A stretch of DNA of 64,000 bases from Hyphomonadaceae bacterium JAD_PAG50586_4 (lineage in GTDB: Bacteria > Pseudomonadota > Alphaproteobacteria > Caulobacterales > Aquidulcibacteraceae), in assembly GCA_023242925.1 (NCBI GenBank), contig CP096134.1, positions 3,429,501-3,493,500 on the forward strand. The letters are read 5' to 3'. Numbering within the stretch: the first letter of the stretch is position 1; each line of letters begins with the position of its first letter. A program made the position numbers and the translations under genes. This document shows, piece after piece, positions 57,001-64,000 of this stretch. Below the pieces are notes generated by a model that was not told the origin of the DNA, ran no database searches, and saw only the letters and a list, made by a program, of their open reading frames with translations.

Positions 57001-58888
57001 CGTTCGAGATCGATCGGCTTGCCATCGGCGGAGCGGGTTTCGATGTCGTGCACATGGATGCGTTGCGCTGGATGCAGCGGGCCGGCTTTGAGCTGCAGCT
57101 CGAAATTCACTTCCGAGTCGACGAACAACCCCATGTTCTCAAGGATCGGCACCGTGGCCGAGAGCGCCAGCACATCGCCACGCGCATAAAATTTGCAGCG
57201 CATGGTGTTTTCAGCGTCGTCGGCCAAGCGATAGGCGCGCGCGCGGATGATCTCATCATCGCCGGCCGTCAAAATCTGCGCCGTGTCGATCAAAGCCTCG
57301 TTGACGGCATAACGCTCCCGGTACGCGGCCGTGAATGCATCGGCAAAGCGGCTCTCGACCTGCTCGCGCGCGGCGGCGCTGAAGAGATCGGTCCGCAGCA
57401 GCGCGTCGTTGAACGCATCGTCCCACGTGTGGGTGAGCGCCGCGATTTCGACGTCGAGCGCTTGGACATCCGGATCGGCGCGCGTCTTGTCGATGTCGCC
57501 AATCACGAACAGCACGCGCGCGAGCTGGCCTTCGCCGAGCTGCGGCTGGAAGCTTTCCACCACGCCGCCGTAATGACGCGCGATCGCTTCACCAACCCGC
57601 TCGCGCAGTTCGGAATTGAAGCGATCCTTCGGGATATAGGTCAGCGCCGTGGCAAACCGGTTGAAGCGATCGCGGCGGGTGAACACGCGCGCGCGCGGAC
57701 GATCCAGCAAGTGCAGGATGCCGCGCGAGATGCCGAGCAAATCCTCGCGCGACATCTGCCAGAGCTCTTCGCGCGGGTAATATTCGATGATCTTGCGCAG
57801 CGTCTTGGAATTGTGGCCGCCGGCGGCGAAGCCCGCCTGCTCCATCACCCATTCGGCCTTGCGGCGCAGGATCGGAATGTTGCGCGTCGGCTCAGTGAAG
57901 CTCTCGCTGGTGAAGAGGCCGACAAAGCGCACTTCGCCAATCGCCTCGCCCTTTTCGTTGTAGCGCTTCACGCTGACGAAATCGGCCGTGGTGCGGCGAT
58001 GTACGCGTGCGCGGATGGTGGATTTAGAGACGACGAGCGGTGTCGGCTCATCCATCAAACGGCGCAATTCTGGCGTCAGCATCATCGGCTCAGCCGAAGA
58101 GCGCAGCACGTAAAGTTCGATGTCGCGCAGCACGCCAAGGCAACTGGCCGACAGGATCTCCGGCTCATCCGCTTTGTAGCTGCCGTCGGCCAAGCGCTGG
58201 TACTTGTAATCGCGCGCGCCGAGGAAGGTGAATTTATCCGCCGCGAGCCAGCGCAGCAGCGCCACCGATTCCGCAACCTCCTCCGCCGGCGCATTGGTGC
58301 GCGCGCCTTCAAGCTCTTCGGCGCAGTCCAACATGCGCTGACGCATGCCTTGGAAATCCTTCACAGCCGCGCGCACATCGCCCAGCGAACCGCGCACGCC
58401 GTCATGCAGCGCCTTGGCGCGCTGCGCCGACAGACGCGGCAAATGCACTTGGATCAGCGACTCGCGGCCCTGCCCCGCTGGCGCGGGCGCCACGGGGTGG
58501 AACATGGCGAGTGCGGCGATGCCTTGATCAGCCAATTCGCCCATCACCGAATCCACGAGGAAGGGCATGTCCGGGCCGACGATCTCGAGAATGTCGCGAT
58601 CGAGCGTGCGCCCGCCTGCGCCGATGCCGGGGCGGATGCGCGTGGATTGCTGCTCCGGCGTCCGCTCGCCGCGCCACAACCAAAACTCATGCGCGAGTGC
58701 TGCGAGATCGGCGAGGGTCAGGTCGCCCAATTCATCGGCGGACGCGTCTTCGTAGAGCCCCCGCAAAAAGCTTCCGCCGCGGGCTCAATGGCGCCGTTAG
58801 CGCGGAAGGCGGGCCAAGGGCCCTGGGTTGCGGTTGAAATGAATTGATCGGCGGTTTGCGGAAGTTCCGCACGCGCAGCGGCGTCCAT
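54018..58888 (-). CDS. gdhB: Large NAD-dependent glutamate dehydrogenase (N-terminal frameshift)
   Basis: About 1623 residues if corrected: N-terminal regulatory (ACT-like) regions, then the catalytic domain (RGGLRWSDRRDDFRTEV; KNAIIVPVGAKGGFF; GVGDMSGDVFGNG) and a long C-terminal domain. Oxidises glutamate to 2-oxoglutarate with NAD. The long frame opens only at 58766; the natural start is ATG 58888 (MDAAARAELP; RBS AGGAAACG). The frames rejoin if one base is restored in the A5 or C5 run at 58758-58769, giving AEAFLRGLYEDA. The gene symbol is by family analogy. Confidence 0.93.
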
Positions 58889-59343
58889 GAAGCGTTTCCT
58901 GAGAGCGGTTCGCGCCGCAATTCGGCGGGCGCGAAGCACGCGTTAGATTTTGGCGCGAACCTAGCCCCCCAGCGTCAGGCGCAACCGCTGGCCGCTCATT
59001 CTTCGACCGCAAACTCGGCCAAGCGGCCTGCGCGAACGCATGGCCGGATCCCAAGGCGCAGAACTTTGGAAAATTGGCGGCGCCGTCGGACGGGGACAAG
59101 CTGTCCGACGGCGCCTGCAGGCCTCGCAGCAGGCTGGGTGGGGGACGCACGCGGAGGCCTGGTCCTATAGGACGGTCACGGTCCGCGTGAATGAAGCCCC
59201 CGCTTGAGCCCACGCATTACGGATCGATACGTCAAATGACGATCGAGCGCGCGCCGGTGCAAAGTCTTCTAGTTCGAGAAACGTCCCAAGCCCCGGCGAC
59301 GTTCGTAGCAAAAGCGATACATGCTTGACGCCGATCTGCAAGA
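58889..59343. other. 455-bp gap with strong hairpin
   Basis: No supported gene. A perfect 13-bp stem GGCGCCGTCGGAC/GTCCGACGGCGCC with an 11-nt loop lies at 59079-59115, with no adjacent T-run, so it is not a standard terminator. A 12-bp palindrome GTCCTATAGGAC lies at 59162-59173. The gap sits between the GDH start and the AI-2E transporter stop. It may be a regulatory or small-RNA element (speculative). Confidence 0.5.
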
Positions 59344-60414
59344 TCAATTTGATCCGGAATCGGAGCTGTTGGTCGTCTCTGCGTCGGGTGTCGGTTTTCC
59401 GTCTGCAGACAGCAGAATGGCGATCCATTTCGTTGTCGGAAATTGCGCCAATACAATCATCAACATCACGGTGAGGGGTGCTGCGAGAAACGCGCCGACA
59501 ATGCCCCACACCAAGCCCCAAATCGCCAGCGCAAGCAGCACGACGACTGCGGAAAGATTTAATGAATCTCCGGTCATGCGCGGCTGAACGAAATTGCCGA
59601 TGACGAATTGCCAAACACCGACGCCCGCAAAAACCGCGACTACAGGTCCGAGTGTGGGAAATTGTACAAGCGCGACGGCTGTCGTCAGGACAACGGCGAC
59701 GATCGAGCCAATGGTCGGAATGTAATTGAGAAAGAAGATCAAGAACGACCAAAACAGCGCGTTCTCAAGGCCAATAATCGTCAGGGTGGCGAACGTGAGC
59801 CCGGTAATAATCAGGCTCATCACGGTCTGGACCCAAAGATAGCGCTCCATCGACACACGGATGCGCGCGATCACGTGGCGTGCGGCCTCGCGCTTGCCTT
59901 TACCGCGGAAGATCAGGTCGAGCTTGTCGGACATGACGCCCGCAGCCGGAAACAGGAAGGCCAAGAAGATCAACGTGAAGATCGTGCTGGAGACGAGGTT
60001 CTGCAAGCTTTCGCCGATTTCGCCCGCAAGCCGGGTTGGATCGAGATTGGCGATCAGATCGCGCACCGTCGGTGATCGTCCCGGCACGCCCAGCGCTTCA
60101 TGCGCTTGGCTCAGCACCTGGTTGAGGCGGAATTCGTAGCGCGTCTGGTCGGCCAGAATGGCCGCTACGTTATTGACGACAACAACGCCGACCATGGCGA
60201 CGATTCCAAGCACGACGATGATCGCCAGCGGCAGCGCCAACCAACGCGGCGTAAACGGGATGCGCTTGTCCAGCGTGTCAGCCAGGCCGTCGATGGCCAG
60301 CCACAGAATCAGCGCCATGGCGAATTGCGACAGCGGTTCGCGCAGATAATAGAGCCCGGCGGCGATCACGCCTGCCGCGATTATCCACAGCGCGCCCCGT
60401 TGCGACAAATCCAT
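59344..60414 (-). CDS. AI-2E-family transporter
   Basis: 356 residues with about seven hydrophobic segments, of the AI-2E/PerM family (VVVVNNVAAILADQ; LNYIPTIGSIVAVVLTT; MLMIVLAQF). Family name only: many members do not carry autoinducer-2. Start ATG 60414 with AGGAGAGG. Confidence 0.85.
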   Translation of the reverse strand: MDLSQRGALWIIAAGVIAAGLYYLREPLSQFAMALILWLAIDGLADTLDKRIPFTPRWLALPLAIIVVLGIVAMVGVVVVNNVAAILADQTRYEFRLNQVLSQAHEALGVPGRSPTVRDLIANLDPTRLAGEIGESLQNLVSSTIFTLIFLAFLFPAAGVMSDKLDLIFRGKGKREAARHVIARIRVSMERYLWVQTVMSLIITGLTFATLTIIGLENALFWSFLIFFLNYIPTIGSIVAVVLTTAVALVQFPTLGPVVAVFAGVGVWQFVIGNFVQPRMTGDSLNLSAVVVLLALAIWGLVWGIVGAFLAAPLTVMLMIVLAQFPTTKWIAILLSADGKPTPDAETTNSSDSGSN

Positions 60415-60488
60415 CTGCCTCTCCTGCCCGGCTTGCGCCATAAACACCCGATGCGCCAAGCTGTTGCGCGAAGCAAGGAGCCCGACGA

Positions 60489-62030
60489 ATGGCGGCAAAC
60501 ATCGAGATCGGCGCGTCCCCCGAAGGGGTGCAGAGCATGGCTCTGAAGCGCGCCAACCGCCACGGCCTCATTGCCGGCGCCACAGGAACCGGCAAAACCG
60601 TCACGCTCCAGGTATTGGCCGAGGCGTTCGCGCGCGCGGGCGTCAACGTCTTCGCCGCCGACATCAAGGGCGACCTTTCCGGCTGCGCCGCGAACGGCGA
60701 CCCGGCCCCGGCTTGGGCTGTCGCCCGCGCCGGCGAGATCAATCTGCCGCTGACGCCCGAGGCGATGCCCGCCGTGTTTTGGGACGTCTATGGCGAACTC
60801 GGCCACCCCGTCCGCACCACCGTCACCGAAATGGGGCCCGTGCTGATGGGCCGCGTCCTTGAGGCTACGGACGCGCAGGCCGGCGCGCTGACCATCGCCT
60901 TCCGCATTGCAGACGATTGGATCAAGGCCGGCAAGAACGAAGGGCTATTACTCGATCTCAACGATCTGCGCGCGCTTTTGACCTACCTGTCGGAAAATTC
61001 CGAGGACATCGGCAAACAATACGGATTGGTCACACCGCAATCGATCGCCGCGCTCCAGCGCAAATTGCTGCAGCTTGAGATGGACGGCGCCGACCATTTC
61101 TTCGGCGAACCCGCCTTCAATCTCGATGAACTCCTGCGCACCCGCGAAGACGGCAAGGGCACGATCAATATCCTGGCGTCCGAACGCCTGGTGCAAAGCC
61201 CACGGCTCTATTCCGCGTTCCTGCTCTGGCTGATGAGCGAACTTTGGGAAGAACTGCCCGAAGTCGGCGATCAGGATAAGCCAAAACTCGTCTTCTTCTT
61301 CGACGAAGCGCACCTGCTCTTCCGCGACGCGCCGAAGGAGCTGGTGAACAAGGTCGAGCAAGTCGTGCGCCTGATCCGCTCCAAGGGCGTTGGCATCTAT
61401 TTCGTCACGCAATCGCCGGCCGACATTCCAGAGATCGTGCTCAGCCAGCTCGGCAATCGCTTCCAGCACGCGCTGCGCGCCTATACGCCGAGCGATCAAA
61501 AGGCCGTGCGGGCGGCGGCGCAGAGCTTCCGCGCGAACGAGAACGTCGATGTCGCAAAAGAAATTCAAGAGCTGAATGTCGGCGAGGCTTTGGTCTCAAC
61601 GCTCGACGAAAAAGGCGCGCCGACACCGGTCGCGCGCACCAAAATTCGGCCGCCGAACTCCCATGTCGGCCCGATCCTGCTGGCAGAACGCCAAGCCATG
61701 ATGCGCGCCAATACGAGCGGCCGCGCCTACGAAAAAGCTGTCGATCGCGAAAGCGCGCACGAAATCCTCGGCCGCCGCGCCGCGCAAGCGGCTGAAGCCA
61801 CCGCGCGCGAAGAAGAGCGCGAAGCGCGCGAGAAGGAAGCCGCACGCTCGTCGCGCGGCACGACCTCCCGCTCCAGCGGCGGCGCGTCGCGCGCGAAGTC
61901 CACACGCAGCAGCGGCTCGCGCACGACGGCGGTCGAACGCCAAACCGGCCGCGTCGCCAGCGGCGTCATGAATACGCTCGTGCGCGAACTCATGCGCGGC
62001 ATCCTCGGCACACCGCGCCGGCGCAGATAA
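60489..62030 (+). CDS. HerA/DUF853-like P-loop ATPase
   Basis: 513 residues of the DUF853 (YjgR-like) family. Walker A GATGTGKTV, Walker B LVFFFDEAH, sensor region FVTQSPADIP, and a Ser/Arg-rich tail (about 445-485). Related to the HerA translocases, but this subgroup has no known partner nuclease. Cytoplasmic; function unknown. Confidence 0.88.
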   Translation: MAANIEIGASPEGVQSMALKRANRHGLIAGATGTGKTVTLQVLAEAFARAGVNVFAADIKGDLSGCAANGDPAPAWAVARAGEINLPLTPEAMPAVFWDVYGELGHPVRTTVTEMGPVLMGRVLEATDAQAGALTIAFRIADDWIKAGKNEGLLLDLNDLRALLTYLSENSEDIGKQYGLVTPQSIAALQRKLLQLEMDGADHFFGEPAFNLDELLRTREDGKGTINILASERLVQSPRLYSAFLLWLMSELWEELPEVGDQDKPKLVFFFDEAHLLFRDAPKELVNKVEQVVRLIRSKGVGIYFVTQSPADIPEIVLSQLGNRFQHALRAYTPSDQKAVRAAAQSFRANENVDVAKEIQELNVGEALVSTLDEKGAPTPVARTKIRPPNSHVGPILLAERQAMMRANTSGRAYEKAVDRESAHEILGRRAAQAAEATAREEEREAREKEAARSSRGTTSRSSGGASRAKSTRSSGSRTTAVERQTGRVASGVMNTLVRELMRGILGTPRRRR

Positions 62031-62044
62031 AAGAGAACCCGCTC

Positions 62045-62518
62045 ATGGACCTCAGCCTCAGCAATCCTCTGTTCGCTACCTACGTCATTGCGGCTTCGCT
62101 GATGATCTTGAAGGCTGTCGCCATGTCGTGGCTCACGGTGCAGCGGATGGTGAGCGCCAAGGGCGGCTTTCGCGCGCCCGAAGATTTGCGCAAGACGCCG
62201 CTCAACCCCAGTCCCGATCCGGCGCAATTGCTGCCAAATGAAAAGGTCGAGCGCATCCGGCGCATTCATCAAAATGACCTGGAGAACATTCCCTTCTTCC
62301 TGGCGGCGGGGTTTTTGTTCATCACGACTGCGCCGCCGCTCCTGCTCGCGCAATGGCTGCTCTACGGTTACGTCGCCTCGCGCTTGCTCCATTTCATCGC
62401 CTACCTGACCGCCCAAACGCACGACATGCGCGCGATGCTGTGGACGATCGGCTCGCTTATTCTCATCTTTATGACCGGTTCGGCGCTTTGGGCGGCGATC
62501 AACACGTTCATCACGTGA
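62045..62518 (+). CDS. MAPEG-family membrane protein
   Basis: 157 residues, four helices, with the MAPEG signature (ERIRRIHQNDLENIPFF). Eukaryotic relatives are microsomal glutathione transferases and leukotriene enzymes; bacterial roles are mostly unassigned. 14 bases after the DUF853 gene; its stop is 3 bases before the next gene. Confidence 0.85.
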   Translation: MDLSLSNPLFATYVIAASLMILKAVAMSWLTVQRMVSAKGGFRAPEDLRKTPLNPSPDPAQLLPNEKVERIRRIHQNDLENIPFFLAAGFLFITTAPPLLLAQWLLYGYVASRLLHFIAYLTAQTHDMRAMLWTIGSLILIFMTGSALWAAINTFIT

Positions 62519-62521
62519 TTA

Positions 62522-64000
62522 ATGGATTTAGGCGCCGAAGAGATCATCGTCGTCACCGCGCCGCGCTTGCCACAAGCGCCAGGCGAGCAAGCCTATTCGG
62601 TTCTAGCGATCGATCCGCGCGCGGTTGAGGATGCGGTGCGCTTGGATCGTGCGCTGGCGGTAGCACCTGGCGCCAATCTTTTCCGCCGCAACGATAGCGG
62701 CGCGGCGAACCCCACAGTGCAAGGCTTGTCGTTGCGCGCGATTGGCCCGTCCGGCGCGGGGCGCGGGCTCGTCACGCTCGACGGCGTGCCCCAGCACGAT
62801 CCGTTCGGTGGCTGGGTGATCTGGGGCGGATTGGCGCCGGAATTGATCGAACGCGCCAACATCATTCGCGGCGCAGGCGCAGGCCCTTATGGCGCCGGCG
62901 CGTTGACCGGCGTGGTCGCCCTGGATGAGCGCAGCGCGCAGGGTTTCTCGCTGCGCGCCGAGTATGGCGCGCGCGACTACACCCGCGTCGGCGGCGTGGG
63001 CGTCGCCAATGGCGATGCGTTTAGCGCGCTTCTTGGCGCGAGCGTCGAACACGACGACGGCTGGATCCCTACGCGCGAAGGCCGCGGCGCAGCGGATGCG
63101 CCACTTGCCCGTGACGCGATGAGCGGCGCGGTGCGGGTGCAGCGCATGCAGGGCGGCGTGCTCATCTCCGCGCGGCTTTCGGCATACGCCGAAGAGCGCA
63201 GCTCGGGCCTCGTGGGCGCGAACTCGACGGCGGACGGTGTCGCCGCCAGCCTCACGTTCGTCTCGCAACCGCGCGCTGACGCGCCCGGCTGGCGTGCGCA
63301 AGCCTGGGCGCGCGAAAGTGACATGAGCAACAGCTTCGTCACCGTGGCCCCCGATCGCAGCATGACAACACCTGCTTCCGCGCAGGATGAAACACCTGCG
63401 TTCGGCTGGGGCGCGAACGCGGCTTTACGCTGGAGCAACGGTGAAATCGGCGTCGACCTGCGCGCGGCTGACGGCGAGACGCGAGAGCGCTTCAATTATA
63501 GCGGCGGGACGTTTCTGCGCTCCCGCGGCGCCGGCGGCGAAACGCTCAGCGCGGGCGCTTACGCCGAAGGCTGGCGCACGTATGGCGACACACTCGTATC
63601 CGGCGGCGTGCGGCTCGATTGGTGGCAGGCGAGCGAAGGCCGACGGCTCGAGCGCTTGATCGCCACCGGCGCGCCAACGCTTGATGTGGAGGCCGAGGAC
63701 CGAGAAGTTTGGGCGCCCAATGCGCGTGTTGGCGTACGTCACGATTTTGGATCGCACTATGCCCGCGCCGCCGCCTATGCAGGCTTGCGTCCGCCGACGC
63801 TGAACGAATTGCACCGCCCCTTTCGCGTGGGCAACGACATCACCGAAGCGAACACCAGCCTCGAACCCGAACGACTTTACGGCCTCGACGCGGCGTTCGG
63901 TGATGATCATGGCGATGTCGCCTGGAGCATCGGCGTGTTCGCGGTGCGCCTTGTCGATCCGATCACCAATGTGACACTCGGCTTTGGCCCCGGCACATTT
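62522..64000 (+). CDS. TonB-dependent receptor (partial, no signal peptide seen)
   Basis: The frame is open from ATG 62522 to the window end (about 493 residues). It begins MDLGAEEIIVVTAPRLP, the TonB box itself, then the plug domain (RAIGPSGAGRGLVTLDGVPQ; IIRGAGAGPYGAGALTG) and start of the barrel. Such outer-membrane receptors need a signal peptide, but none lies upstream: the MAPEG stop is only 3 bases before. The start may be misplaced, or the 5' end is damaged. Substrate unknown. Confidence 0.85.
   Translation, partial: MDLGAEEIIVVTAPRLPQAPGEQAYSVLAIDPRAVEDAVRLDRALAVAPGANLFRRNDSGAANPTVQGLSLRAIGPSGAGRGLVTLDGVPQHDPFGGWVIWGGLAPELIERANIIRGAGAGPYGAGALTGVVALDERSAQGFSLRAEYGARDYTRVGGVGVANGDAFSALLGASVEHDDGWIPTREGRGAADAPLARDAMSGAVRVQRMQGGVLISARLSAYAEERSSGLVGANSTADGVAASLTFVSQPRADAPGWRAQAWARESDMSNSFVTVAPDRSMTTPASAQDETPAFGWGANAALRWSNGEIGVDLRAADGETRERFNYSGGTFLRSRGAGGETLSAGAYAEGWRTYGDTLVSGGVRLDWWQASEGRRLERLIATGAPTLDVEAEDREVWAPNARVGVRHDFGSHYARAAAYAGLRPPTLNELHRPFRVGNDITEANTSLEPERLYGLDAAFGDDHGDVAWSIGVFAVRLVDPITNVTLGFGPGTF

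Noticed and set aside
56988-58847. A 619-codon frame antisense to GDH
   Set aside because: Antisense shadow of a well-supported gene with no motif.
59079-59115. Hairpin as an intrinsic terminator
   Set aside because: It lacks a T-run and is more than 200 bases past the AI-2E stop on the minus strand.
1-64000. tRNA, rRNA, CRISPR arrays, prophage or insertion sequences
   Set aside because: I scanned gaps for tRNA arms, direct repeats with spacers, transposases and terminal repeats, and saw none.

Overview
The window looks like a chromosomal segment of a GC-rich (roughly two thirds G+C by eye) alphaproteobacterium. I would place it near the Caulobacterales/Hyphomonadales, but no 16S or other taxonomic marker is present, so that is inference. 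Supporting features are the ChvG/ChvI two-component system next to a mannose-type EIIA and HPr, a very large NAD-glutamate dehydrogenase (about 1620 aa), an HU protein with a lysine/alanine-rich arm, and the rsmB-rpe-heparinase II/III-purH run. No tRNA, rRNA, CRISPR array, prophage or insertion sequence was found. Genes are tightly packed, and many same-strand neighbours overlap by ATGA, TAATG or TTGA.

Layout. 1-8500 (mostly minus): edge of an XRE regulator, a TM-helix/mechanosensitive-channel-like protein, an MBL-fold lipoprotein, a SemiSWEET, an M61-like peptidase, a thioesterase, then ptsH-EIIA-chvG-chvI. The hprK gene usually found between chvG and EIIA is absent. 8700-11800: an SRPBCC-TetR operon with a likely operator, small membrane proteins, and a GFA-fold protein coupled through a 42-codon ORF to polA. 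14700-26700: EamA exporter, broken PEP-mutase-like gene, DUF3857/transglutaminase protein, ABC ATPase, aldo/keto reductase, tautomerase, redox and regulatory genes, HAD phosphatase, zincin-like protein, HU. 27000-39600: repeat-rich lipoprotein, YhhN, alpha/beta hydrolase, ICMT-like/quinone reductase pair, isoaspartyl peptidase, two MliC-like lipoproteins, tRNA/rRNA methylases, a KAS III-like enzyme and a phospholipase-C-like/DUF4332 fusion. 39700-64000: a single-chain GmrSD-like (DUF262-DUF1524) nuclease, murI, a degenerate MBL protein, DUF1800/DUF1501 pair, DUF3108, rsmB, rpe, heparinase-like, purH, the giant glutamate dehydrogenase, AI-2E transporter, HerA-like ATPase, MAPEG protein and the start of a TonB-dependent receptor.

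The most striking global observation is that at least nine genes (ten breakpoints) are interrupted by a small frameshift, nearly all consistent with a one-base deletion, often in a G, C or A/T homopolymer. Restoring one base gives family-typical full-length products in almost every case. This points to uncorrected assembly errors rather than gene decay, and it affects how the PEP-mutase, DUF3857, repeat lipoprotein, hydrolase, TrmH, RlmN, ChvG and GDH genes should be read.

The biology most worth following up: the stand-alone GmrSD-like restriction protein, the phospholipase-C-like/DUF4332 fusion, the catalytically degenerate MBL protein, the polA-coupled mini-ORF, the absent hprK, and a TonB-dependent receptor that begins at its TonB box without a visible signal peptide.
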